From assembly GCA_041399205.1 (NCBI GenBank), contig JAWKTK010000010.1, positions 124,001 to 188,000 of the forward strand: a stretch of 64,000 nt of DNA. Reading direction: 5' to 3'. A model generated the notes under the pieces. It searched no databases. It was not told where the DNA came from and was given only the letters and a program-made list of their open reading frames with translations. Position 1 is the stretch's first letter; every line of letters starts with the position of its first letter. The position numbers and the translations under genes are program-made. Source of the DNA: JAGQOZ01 sp041399205. Its GTDB lineage: Bacteria > Planctomycetota > Planctomycetia > Pirellulales > Pirellulaceae. Positions 45,650 through 54,965 of the stretch are shown here, in pieces.

Positions 45650-47614
45650 CTAGAGGCGAAATGATCGGGCCTCGCAATCGGGACGTTTTACTTCACGCTG
45701 ATTTTCACCATCGTTCGTGGCATGAAAAAAATCGACGGCGGCAGCTGCCAAGTTGCGGTTGTCAGTGAATATCTGCGTGGCTTGATCAGGCCGAGACGCA
45801 TTGGCTTCTTGTTCGTAGGCGCCGAATTGAAAGGCAGCGATTAGATCACTTGTATTAAATTCCCCATCGTGGTTCCAGTCGCCGTGAATCCAGTGCGAAT
45901 TGCGAGGAAGGTTATCTTCGTATTGATTCGCGCCAAACACTTGGACAAGATCGCTTGAGTCAAACCGGCCATCTAGATTGGCGTCGCCAGGGATTTCGTT
46001 CCTCAAATCCGGAGTCGTTTCAATCGAATACCTACCGACCTCGGCGCCAAAACCGCTAACATGGAATGCATAAGCACCGTCGGTTGGCGCGGTGATCGTT
46101 ACCTGCGATGACAAGTCCGTTGAGGTCACTACGTCATCATTGCTGGCAATCAATTGCTCGTCAGGACCGTAAGCTTTCAGCACAGAATCTTGGAGACCGC
46201 CAAGGATCGTGCGTACCGAGATGATTTCTCCTGCGTTTAATGTCAGCGAAAAAACATCTGTGTCGTCGACTTCTTCGATGTCGCCATTCAATTCGAAATG
46301 TCTGAGTATCGGCATTCCACTTCTCGACGAGTCGGAATAGTCATCAATCACCTCCAAGTACGTGTAGTGTGCACCAAGCTTACTGTCGCTCGCACTTACG
46401 GTCACGGCACCCGGCCATGTACTGAAACCATCAAACCTGACTACCGGTGGATTGTCTGTGTCTCCCACCGCAGTCTGGACTCGGCCGTCGCTTCCAAAAT
46501 GAACGAGTACTGCCTCGAAACCTGAGAACGGTGAAACACCCACCTCAAATTCGCCACCGGGCCAAACCTGATAGTGAAAGGAATCCACTTCGCCAATCTG
46601 TGAAATCTGTGATGTGACGCCAAATCCGGGGAGCAGTTCTTGGCTGTTAAGGAACGGTTCGACGAAGTCAATGCCACCACAGACAAGACTAGGTATCGAA
46701 GTTGCCTCAAGGTTCGCGTCAGGACGACCGCTAAATGTCATGTCCTCGAACCATTGCAGCGTTTCCACGTTTGATAGCGAACTGAACCAGCTGGGTGCGG
46801 CGTGCGTGAATATGAGTCGCGGCAATACGATGGTATCGCTCCCCGCACCCAATTCCGCGATTCCGAGGGGAGGGCTCGCCGGATGGTCAAGAGATGCAGG
46901 GAGTGATGCGGCAAGAAACGCTGGTACTGACTTCGGTGCGTCGTACCAGATCAGATCATCTCCGTTCTCGCCCGCTATTTCATTTCCCCATGGATCGTCA
47001 CTGATCTCATCGTTTCCATCACCGCCTTCAATTCGATCATAATCTTTGCCACCACAGATGTGGTCGTCGTGCGGACCACCCAGGATCCTATCTCGGCCTG
47101 CGCCGCCGATCAGCGTGTCTTCGCCCGAACCTCCGTAGATAGCATCGTAACTAGCGCCACCGATGAGCACGTCATTGCCGCCATTTCCGACCAGTGTAGC
47201 GGGCAACAAAGTTGCGTTTTGCACCTCGTCAACATTCTCACTACCTACGAATGAAATCTCGGTGAACCATGTAGAACCGTACGTGCGATCGGCTTCCATC
47301 GGATGAGTCGATGGATCGCCCAGCCATTCCTGCACACGAATGCCGGTCATTTCGACTTGGCCTTCCGGCGAACCACAACTGGGGATTAGTGGTATTGCAT
47401 CATTTGGGTTGGGCTCAAGTTCACATGCAAGTCGCGATTCTTGCGTGATGACAACGCGACCGCCTCGCGAATCCGCATCAATCAATAGCGTATCAATAAA
47501 CGTACCGCCAGCTCCTAATACCGGTTGTATCGAAATGTCCGCGGCCAGCAAATGCCTGTCTTCGAGTGGTTCAAAACGAAAAACACCAACTTGCCTTGAG
47601 TTATAGCGACGCAC
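45650..47614 (-). CDS. Exported surface protein: LEDR motif, RTX-type calcium repeats, PPC and dockerin-like C terminus
   Basis: 654 residues from a GTG at 47,614. RFEPLEDRHLLAADI near residue 15 is the planctomycete export motif. At about 140-205 there are RTX nonapeptide repeats (GGNDVLIGG, GGSGEDTLIGG, GGAGRDRILGG), expected to bind calcium outside the cell. At about 455-530 is a pre-peptidase C-terminal-like beta sandwich (DDTDVFSLTLNAGEIISVRT; GAYAFHVSGFG). The end has two dockerin-like calcium loops, GDANLDGRFDSSDLVQVF and GDWNHDGEFNTSDLIAAF, about 35 residues apart. No catalytic domain was seen. Role inferred: cell-surface or matrix component, possibly binding a cohesin-like partner. 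Confidence 0.88.
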   Translation of the reverse strand: MRRYNSRQVGVFRFEPLEDRHLLAADISIQPVLGAGGTFIDTLLIDADSRGGRVVITQESRLACELEPNPNDAIPLIPSCGSPEGQVEMTGIRVQEWLGDPSTHPMEADRTYGSTWFTEISFVGSENVDEVQNATLLPATLVGNGGNDVLIGGASYDAIYGGSGEDTLIGGAGRDRILGGPHDDHICGGKDYDRIEGGDGNDEISDDPWGNEIAGENGDDLIWYDAPKSVPAFLAASLPASLDHPASPPLGIAELGAGSDTIVLPRLIFTHAAPSWFSSLSNVETLQWFEDMTFSGRPDANLEATSIPSLVCGGIDFVEPFLNSQELLPGFGVTSQISQIGEVDSFHYQVWPGGEFEVGVSPFSGFEAVLVHFGSDGRVQTAVGDTDNPPVVRFDGFSTWPGAVTVSASDSKLGAHYTYLEVIDDYSDSSRSGMPILRHFELNGDIEEVDDTDVFSLTLNAGEIISVRTILGGLQDSVLKAYGPDEQLIASNDDVVTSTDLSSQVTITAPTDGAYAFHVSGFGAEVGRYSIETTPDLRNEIPGDANLDGRFDSSDLVQVFGANQYEDNLPRNSHWIHGDWNHDGEFNTSDLIAAFQFGAYEQEANASRPDQATQIFTDNRNLAAAAVDFFHATNDGENQREVKRPDCEARSFRL

Positions 47615-48271
47615 AGTAAAACCCCAATCTTCTTCGACTACGACGAATAAATACCAATTCGAATTCGGCAGTAGGCTTCAAAGTTGGGATCCAATGTGAA
47701 CACGAACTAGAAGCAGGTTACCCGATGGGGGCCAGAAAGTCGAATCATCACGTATGGAATTTATCCTTAACCTGCTCACTGCCACGACCTGCAAGAAGGG
47801 GCGTACTCGAACAATGACGGCAAAACAGTTGGGCGCCAGCCGAGCCCGTGTTGTGAATCCCGCGTTGCTAAGCCAACTGGCCTTCCGTAAGCCTGCGTTT
47901 GTCAAACGTTCGCTGTTGCGTTGAATTTGGATTAGGCAGGTTCGTTTCCGTGCCGCGATCATTCTGCCCCAGTCGGCTTGAGCGTCTGGAGCATCCATTT
48001 CTTCGTTAGCACTTAGGCTCGCGATCCATGCCCCCAGCTGGCTTGTCCGACTAGAGCAAAAGTCTGCTGTCGCGAATCGACTGAGCTGCCTGCCGGACGA
48101 GCCGGCAGGGGATCCGTGGTGTCGACGCGTCGCTCGAACCGCAAAGCTCGACGCCCGGTGGGACAAGTCCACAAGGGCGTAGCGACGGAATGAAAACCGC
48201 AAGATCTGAATCGATGTCAAGGCCAACTTTTGACAGCACAGCGTAAGCCAACGCTGGAGCTTAACGTTAAT
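47615..48271. other. Intergenic region, no gene seen; contains a strong hairpin
   Basis: About 650 bp without a supported gene. At 48,089-48,109 is a perfect 8-bp stem (CCTGCCGG-acgag-CCGGCAGG) without a following T run on either strand; it could be a REP-like element or a 3' stabiliser of the trhP transcript. Confidence 0.45.
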
Positions 48272-49647
48272 CTACACCGGTAACGGCGAGGCAGTTGGCA
48301 GGAAACGTGTGATGAGTGCGAACTGTATGTCGTGTTGACTGATGGACGGACGGATGGATTCCGGTATGGGGACGCGAACGATGTGCTTATTTCCTGGTGC
48401 CACCGAAATGGGCTGGCCTTTGCGGTCGAAGAGAGCCTCAAGGCGGAATCGAATATTGCCGGACGGCGTCATCAGTTCAAGTTCATCGTTCAATTCAAAG
48501 CGATTCTTCACGTCGACTACTAGGTGGTCATTCTCATGATCGATGACATCGCCAACAAAAAGTTGTCGGTGCGAGGTGGAATTGCCGACGTCATAATTCT
48601 GCAGTTCGCTGATTGGCCGCCGACTGTAAAAGCCGTCCGTGTAACCTCGGTTGGCAAGGCTATCCAGATCTGCCAGCAGGTGCGCGCCAATCGATTCGCC
48701 GCGAACAGCCGCATCAATCGCTTGCCGATAAACCTGTGCTGTTCGAGCGGCATAGAAATAAGTCTTGGTCCGTCCTTCAATTTTTAGAGAAGCCAAACCC
48801 ATGCGAACGAATTCGGGGACGTGCTGAACGGCTCGCAAGTCGCGAGAATTCATAATGTACGTTCCATGTTCATCTTCAAACGCTGGCATGAATTCCCCTG
48901 GGCGGTTGGGTTCCTCCAGCAAAAAATCCGATCTTCCGGCGGAGCGTCTGTGGAGCTGCAACATGAGGACGAATTTGATTCTGGGTTGAGAATCTTTAGT
49001 TGGATGTCACCTTCGATGGTTTGTTCGGCTTCGCTGATGGAGTAATTCCAGCGGCAGGCGTTGGTGCACGCGCCTTGGTTCGAATCGCGATGATTCATAT
49101 AGCCGGACAAAAGGCAGCGGCCAGAGTAGGCGATGCAAAGCGCGCCGTGAACAAAGACCTCCAATTCCATATCGGGACATTCCTGGCGAATTTCCGCAAT
49201 CTCTGGAATGGAAAGTTCCCGAGAAAGGATGATTCGACTTAGCCCTTGTTGTTGCCAAAAGCGGACTGTCGCGTAGTTCACGGCGTTGGCTTGCACAGAC
49301 AGATGGATTGGCATTTCGGGCCAGCGTTGGCGGACCATCATGATCAATCCAGGATCGGACATGATGAGCGCATCTGGCTGCATGTCGATCACCGGTTCCA
49401 TATTTTGCAAGTAGGTGCGAACCTTGGAATTGTGCGGCGCGATGTTGCTGGCAATGTAGAATTTCTTTCCCAGCGAATGAGCATGTGCCACCGCTTCGGC
49501 CATCACGTCTAGTTTATTGAATTCGTTCTCGCGCACTCGCAAACTGTACCGAGGTTGTCCGGCGTAGACGGCGTCGGCACCGTACGCAAAGGCATAGTTC
49601 ATTGCGCGACGCGTGCCAGCTGGTGAAAGAAGTTCAGGTGCGATCAT
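48272..49647 (-). CDS. trhP: U32-family tRNA uridine hydroxylation protein (YegQ/TrhP-like), one frameshift
   Basis: The start at 49,647 gives MIAPELLSPAGTRRAMNYAF, followed by GADAVYAGQPRYSLRVRENE, ALIMSDPGLIMMVRQRWPE and IFVHGALC-type EVFVHGALCIAYSGRCLLSG with NQGACTNACRW. These are the signature segments of E. coli YegQ, including the U32 cysteines. The frame breaks at the A6 run 48,921-48,926; one more A restores DRIFLLEEPNRPGEFMPAF with EDEHGTYIMNSRDLRAV, and the total becomes 458 residues against 453 in E. coli. TrhP takes part in prephenate-dependent 5-hydroxyuridine formation in tRNA. The break is best explained as a homopolymer reading error. Confidence 0.9.
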
Positions 49648-50051
49648 GGGTGTTTTTGAGCCAATGCAAAGGAAGTGAATGACGAAGTTCTTTCGCCGTA
49701 TTTTGGGGTTCAAAACTAGTGAAGCATCGTAACAATTGCGGTCAAACTACGAAAGTTTGAATGCGGCCCGTTCGACGTGTTTCACTGAAATGGCCGTTGA
49801 AAAATGCGGTTCACCGAATCCCTCGGAGGCACCCGTGTGTATGACCTCATTCTGGTGATCTCGTTCGAAAAACGCTGCACAATCGGACAAGGGCTGTCGA
49901 GTAGCTGGCCTGGAGGCTGTCCATTTCAGCTGAATGTTACTGCCGGGTATGGGAATAAAGGGCACACTTCATAGTGTGTCAAACCGATCCGTGTCAAGTT
50001 GTCCGTTTCGGATTGAGAATCCAGGTTTCTCCAGAAAATAAAGAGAAGTGC
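49648..50051. other. Divergent intergenic region, no gene seen
   Basis: About 400 bp between trhP and the FHA-EAL gene, which are transcribed away from each other. Promoters for both must lie here, but none stands out. Short frames present are not supported. Confidence 0.35.
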
Positions 50052-51134
50052 ATGGGGTCGACTACGCCCTGTTTGACGTGGGTGCTGGCGGAATATGGCG
50101 TGGACAAGTCGCAAGACCGAACGCTCCGCCTGCCAACGGACGAATGCATTGTCGGACGCAGTGCCGACGCGAATGTGCGAATCAACGTGTCCTCTGTTTC
50201 CAAACGGCACGCTCGTCTTACTGTCCAGGGCCAGCAACTTCATGTGGAAGACCTCGGCAGTACCAACGGAACGTATGTCAACGGGCAACAAGTCACCAGT
50301 GCCACTCTGCAGGAAGGGGACTTGCTGCAGTTTGGAAACGCTCCGTTTCGCGTGTGTCGAGGTGGCGAGTCGGGGAGTGACGCGACAGTTGAAGAGGGTG
50401 TCATTCCGTGGGCAAACACATTACTGAGTTTTGATCGACTGCTTTCTGACCGGATTGTGACGCCGTATTTTCAGCCTATCGTGCAAATGGCAAAAAACGA
50501 TGTCATTGCCTACGAAGTGTTGGCACGCAGCAGTCTGGACGAATTCAAGAATCCGGCTCTAATGTTTGGTGTCGCCGAACGCTTGGGACAGGAGGCGGCG
50601 CTGAGCGAACTGATGCGAATGGAAGGACTTCGCGTGGCGGCCGCATCGCCCTTGCAGAACGCTCGATTCTTTTTGAATACGCATCCAGCGGAAGTCGTAA
50701 ATTCTCGGTTGCTGCGTTCGCTAGAAACGCTCAGAAGCCAGTTTTCGGAAATGGCCATCACCATTGAAGTGCATGAAGCGGCGGTCACCGACTGGCAAAG
50801 CATCAAAGAACTGCGAACCGTCCTAGAGTCGTTGGACATGCAGTTGTCATACGACGACTTTGGGGCAGGGCAGGGGAGACTCTTAGAGTTGTGTGAAGCT
50901 CCGCCGCATGTTTTGAAATTCGACATGCAATTGATACGAGATATCGATCGCGCCGCAGACGCTCGGCAAGATCTGGTTCGCTCCTTGGTGGAAGTCGCCT
51001 TAGATCTGGGCACGATCCCTTTGGCCGAAGGCATTGAAACACAGGGCGAACATGACGCTTGTGCCAGTCTCGGCTTTCAACTGGGGCAAGGTTATCTGTA
51101 CGCCAGACCTGCTCCCATTTCAGAAATGAAGTAG
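50052..51134 (+). CDS. FHA-EAL protein (cyclic-di-GMP phosphodiesterase domain with phosphothreonine reader)
   Basis: 360 residues from ATG 50,052 (AAGAGAAG upstream). Residues 20-95 are an FHA domain: IVGRSADANVRI, Ser/Arg/His in SVSKRHARL, and EDLGSTNGTYVNG. From about 125 to the end is an EAL domain: YFQPIV, YEVLARSS in place of EAL with its Glu kept, FLNTHP, TIEVHE, YDDFGAGQGRL, LKFDMQLIRD, AEGIET and QGYLYARP. All metal and catalytic positions known from EAL enzymes appear to be present, so it is probably active. The FHA part should tie turnover of c-di-GMP to Thr phosphorylation by Hanks kinases. Confidence 0.9.
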   Translation: MGSTTPCLTWVLAEYGVDKSQDRTLRLPTDECIVGRSADANVRINVSSVSKRHARLTVQGQQLHVEDLGSTNGTYVNGQQVTSATLQEGDLLQFGNAPFRVCRGGESGSDATVEEGVIPWANTLLSFDRLLSDRIVTPYFQPIVQMAKNDVIAYEVLARSSLDEFKNPALMFGVAERLGQEAALSELMRMEGLRVAAASPLQNARFFLNTHPAEVVNSRLLRSLETLRSQFSEMAITIEVHEAAVTDWQSIKELRTVLESLDMQLSYDDFGAGQGRLLELCEAPPHVLKFDMQLIRDIDRAADARQDLVRSLVEVALDLGTIPLAEGIETQGEHDACASLGFQLGQGYLYARPAPISEMK

Positions 51135-51323
51135 TTCCAATTCTACTTGCGTTACACTGGAACGCGACTGGATGTACGACAACCGGGAAACGTCGTAAAA
51201 TCTAGACCAAGCGTTGTGATGCGTAGACTGTAACCGAGACAATCGCGAAACAACGTACGATCTTGGCGTTCGGTCACGGTGTGCTGGATGTTAACGAATC
51301 CTGAATTATCTTGAGGTGTGGAA

Positions 51324-52119
51324 ATGCATTTGCTTCGAATGGTCGTGGTGTCGTTCGTGATGTGCCTGGCGATGTCCATGTCGGTTCGCGCCGAATTGGT
51401 GACCAAAGCCGCTTGAATATCGAGATGGCGATGTGGTGCTGCAGGGCTTTGCGGCTTGGGATTCGGAGAAACAGTCTTCTGAATCACCCGGTGTGCTGGT
51501 CGTTCATCAATGGATGGGATTGACGGACTATGAAGAATCTCGTTGTCGGCAACTGGCGGAATTGGGATATGTGGCGTTCGCGCTGGATGTGTACGGCAAA
51601 GATCAGCGTCCGCAGGATCGTCAACAAGCGGCAGCGGCAGCTGGAAAATTCAAGACAGATCGACAGCTATATCGAAGACGTTTGAATCTGGGGTTGGTCG
51701 AACTGAAAAAGTTGCCAGGCGTAGACGAATCCAAACTGGCGGCCATAGGTTATTGCTTTGGCGGAACCGGTGTTATCGAATTGGCTCGGAGCGGTGCCGC
51801 TGTGAATGGTGTGGTGAGCTTCCATGGAGGTTTGGATTCACCCACTCCGGAGGACGGCAAGAACGTCGAGGCAAAGGTGTTGGTGTGTCACGGTGCAGCA
51901 GATCCATTTGTCCCGGCTGCCGACATCGCTGCATTCAAGCAAGAAATGAACAACGCTCAAGTCGATTGGCAAATGGTGGAATACGCTCATGCAGTGCATT
52001 CGTTTACGCAACCGATGGCGGGGAATAATCCGAGCCAAGGTGCGGCGTACGATGCGAATGCGGACCGACGCTCTTGGCAAGCAATGAAGTCATTCTTCGC
52101 TGAACTTTTTGCCGAATAA
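51324..52119 (+). CDS. Exported dienelactone hydrolase-family protein, one frameshift
   Basis: ATG 51,324 with GAGGTGTGG upstream. A signal peptide (LRMVVVSFVMCLAMSMSVRA) leads into ELVTKA, then the frame breaks near 51,415. Dropping one base (gccgcttgaa to gccgttgaa) gives VEYRDGDVVLQGFAAWD and a 264-residue protein. The alpha/beta hydrolase core follows: VLVVHQWMGLTDYEESRCRQ, YVAFALDVYGKDQRP, the nucleophile Cys in IGYCFGGTGVIE, the Asp in GAADPFVP, and the His in YAHAVHSF. Cys-His-Asp is the family triad. The physiological substrate is unknown. Confidence 0.85.
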
Positions 52120-52187
52120 TCTCAAAGGTTGCTTTCGCTAGGCCAACCTACTTTTCGGCCTGAAATAGCCGTGGTAACATCCACGCC

Positions 52188-54824
52188 ATGGCTATAACCC
52201 CAATGATGCAGCAGTACATGGATGCAAAGAATGCGTGCGGTGACGCATTGCTGTTCTTTCGCATGGGCGATTTCTATGAACTCTTCTCTGAAGACGCGAA
52301 AGTCGCTGCGCAAGTGCTGGGATTGACTCTCACCAGCCGAGACAAAAACACGGACAACCCAGTCCCGATGGCAGGTTTTCCGCATCATCAGTGTGAATCC
52401 TATCTCGGGAAATTGATTCGGCAAGGATATCGAGTCGCCATCTGTGAACAGGTGGAAGATCCCAAGCAGGCCAAGGGGTTGGTCAAACGCGATATTACTC
52501 GAGTGGTGACGCCTGGCACCTTGACCGACGATGCGTTGCTGGATCCTCGGGAAAGCAATTACTTGGCCGCGGTGACTTCGGCGAAAAAGCCAGACGCAAA
52601 GGGAGTGACTTGGCTGGGATTGGCTTGGATCGAACTATCGACCGGTCGATTTTGGGCCAGCCAGATTGCGTCGACAAAACTGGCAGACGAAATTTCGCGT
52701 ATTGGACCTTCCGAATGCCTGATTGACGAAGCGGCACCCATCACGTTATCAGGCAGTGAATCAATCATGATTACGCTGCGGCCCAGTTTTGAATTTGCCA
52801 AAGAGGATTCACAACGAGTTTTAGCGGAGCACTTTGGCACGGCGTCTTTGGAAGGATTCGGTTTTGATGACGAAGAAATCCATGCGGTTCGCGCGGCTGG
52901 CGGAGTGATTGCGTATTTGCGGGAAACGCAGCGAGCGTCGTTGGACCATATTCGACGCATCGTGCCCTATCGTCCGGGGACTTCGCTGGAAATTGATCAC
53001 GCCACGCGTCGCAGTTTGGAGATTACTCGAACCATTCGAGACGGTCGGCGCGAAGGTTCGCTGCTATGGGTTCTCGATCGAACGGTGACCGCGATGGGTT
53101 CGCGATTACTGGCCGACTGGATTGCTAATCCGCTGACCGAAATCGACGAAATTGACTATCGCTTGGACGCGGTAGAAGAATTTCTCAATGACGTATCGCT
53201 GTCAGACGATGTACGCACTGAACTGAAAGGTGTGCACGACATGCAGCGACTGTTGGCTCGCGTGGCCACGGGACGCTGCAGTCCTCGCGATTTGTCGTTT
53301 ATCGGCAAGACGCTGCAGAGCCTGCCAAAGCTGAAAGCCAGGATTACCGCTCGTAAGAGTCCCTATCTTCAAGAACTAGAGCAAGCGATTGACCTTTGCC
53401 CCGACTTGCGCAGCCAGTTGGATGCGGCATTAGACGATCCATGTCCGTTGTTGGCCAAAGATGGCGGCTTCATCAAATCGGGATTCCACGAACAGTTAGA
53501 TCAATTGCGAACGTTAGCCACGGGTGGCAAGGAATGGATCGCGCAGTACCAAGCCGCGCAGATGGAAGCGACCGGAATTTCGAATCTGAAAGTTGGTTTC
53601 AACAAAGTCTTTGGCTACTACTTGGAAGTCACCAATGCGCATAAGGACAAGGTGCCTGACGATTTCATTCGCAAGCAGACACTCAAAAACGCAGAACGGT
53701 ATATCACGCCAGAATTGAAAGAGTATGAAGAGAAAGTTCTTTCGGCGGATGACAAGGCTAAGGAGCTGGAATACGAATTGTTCGTGCAGTTGCGAGACTT
53801 AGTGCAAGCAGCGTCGCAGCGACTGCAAACCACGGCTGATGTTCTTTCGCAACTGGACGTTTTGGCGGCCCTGGCGGATGTGGCAAGGCGACAAGACTAC
53901 GTTCGGCCGCAAGTTGTCCAGCAGCCCGAACTGGAAATCATTGACGGGCGACATCCTGTCTTGGATGCTACGTTGAACGAAGGTGCCTTTGTGCCCAATG
54001 ACACCATCGCCAATGCTCAGCAAGGTCTGGTCTTACTGATCACCGGTCCCAACATGGCCGGAAAGAGCACCTACATTCGCCAAGTGGCTTTGATGTCCTT
54101 GATGGCACAGATTGGCAGTTTTGTACCAGCCAGAAAAGCGGTGCTGGGAATTGCGGATCGTATATTCGCTCGTGTCGGCGCCAGCGATGAACTGTCCAAA
54201 GGTCAAAGTACGTTCATGGTGGAAATGACTGAAACGGCCAGGATTTTGAACACGGCAACCGAACGCAGTTTGGTGATTCTGGACGAAATTGGTCGAGGCA
54301 CCAGCACGTATGACGGACTCTCGCTGGCCTGGGCCATTGTCGAACACATGCATGATCAGCTGGAATGCCGCACGCTATTTGCGACGCATTATCACGAATT
54401 GACCGAACTCAAGAAATCCTTGCCGCGGCTGAAAAACCTGAACGTCTCGGTCAAAGAGTGGCAAGACGACGTCGTGTTCTTGCATAAGATTGTCGAAGGT
54501 GCGGCCGACAAGAGCTACGGCATTCACGTGGCGCAGCTGGCCGGTGTGCCTGCGAGTGTGAATGAGCGAGCGAAGCAAATTTTGGCTCATTTAGAGGCGG
54601 AAAGTCTGAACGCAAATGGCAAGAGCAAGAAACAGGTGAACATCCCGCAACCACGTCGTGCCAGCCAACTGCAATTGACGCTATTCGATTTTGCCGATCA
54701 TCCGTTGCTGGAAAAGATTCGCGATCTTTCGCTCGATTCCATGTCGCCCATGGACGCCTTGATGCTGGTCAAGCAGTGGCAGGAGACGCTGAAGAACGAG
54801 GCCGAAGTTCGTTCAAGGTTCTAA
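52188..54824 (+). CDS. mutS: DNA mismatch repair protein MutS
   Basis: 878 residues, full length and intact. The N-terminal mismatch-binding motif is FYE at 29-31 (FFRMGDFYELFSEDAKVAAQ). The connector, lever and clamp regions follow. The ATPase has Walker A GPNMAGKSTYIRQV (Gly620-Lys626), Walker B VILDEIGRGTSTYDG (Asp699-Glu700) and the ATHYHEL loop. MutS recognises mispaired bases and recruits MutL. An in-frame start five to six codons later (MMQQYMDAK) is also possible. Confidence 0.97.
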   Translation: MAITPMMQQYMDAKNACGDALLFFRMGDFYELFSEDAKVAAQVLGLTLTSRDKNTDNPVPMAGFPHHQCESYLGKLIRQGYRVAICEQVEDPKQAKGLVKRDITRVVTPGTLTDDALLDPRESNYLAAVTSAKKPDAKGVTWLGLAWIELSTGRFWASQIASTKLADEISRIGPSECLIDEAAPITLSGSESIMITLRPSFEFAKEDSQRVLAEHFGTASLEGFGFDDEEIHAVRAAGGVIAYLRETQRASLDHIRRIVPYRPGTSLEIDHATRRSLEITRTIRDGRREGSLLWVLDRTVTAMGSRLLADWIANPLTEIDEIDYRLDAVEEFLNDVSLSDDVRTELKGVHDMQRLLARVATGRCSPRDLSFIGKTLQSLPKLKARITARKSPYLQELEQAIDLCPDLRSQLDAALDDPCPLLAKDGGFIKSGFHEQLDQLRTLATGGKEWIAQYQAAQMEATGISNLKVGFNKVFGYYLEVTNAHKDKVPDDFIRKQTLKNAERYITPELKEYEEKVLSADDKAKELEYELFVQLRDLVQAASQRLQTTADVLSQLDVLAALADVARRQDYVRPQVVQQPELEIIDGRHPVLDATLNEGAFVPNDTIANAQQGLVLLITGPNMAGKSTYIRQVALMSLMAQIGSFVPARKAVLGIADRIFARVGASDELSKGQSTFMVEMTETARILNTATERSLVILDEIGRGTSTYDGLSLAWAIVEHMHDQLECRTLFATHYHELTELKKSLPRLKNLNVSVKEWQDDVVFLHKIVEGAADKSYGIHVAQLAGVPASVNERAKQILAHLEAESLNANGKSKKQVNIPQPRRASQLQLTLFDFADHPLLEKIRDLSLDSMSPMDALMLVKQWQETLKNEAEVRSRF

Positions 54825-54863
54825 TGGCCGCTTCGTCCAAAAAGCCTTTGCACTTTGTGAAAA

Positions 54864-54900
54864 CAAAAAAACGCGGAGCACCTACGAGGTTGCTCCGCGT
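54864..54900 (-). terminator. Intrinsic terminator of the Cys-rich barrel gene
   Basis: A perfect 10-bp stem, ACGCGGAGCA (54,871-54,880) with TGCTCCGCGT (54,891-54,900), loop of 10, followed on the minus strand by seven T. It lies 65 bp after the stop of the minus-strand gene. On the plus strand there is no T run, so it does not clearly terminate mutS. Confidence 0.9.
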
Positions 54901-54965
54901 TCGCATCAAGGAGAGTATCTGTGTATCAGACTATCCACGTGATGGTAGTTGAATTGCAGGGGCAA

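Noticed and set aside
48089..48109. Intrinsic terminator for trhP
   Set aside because: The stem is perfect but lacks a T run on either strand and lies 160 bp from the stop.
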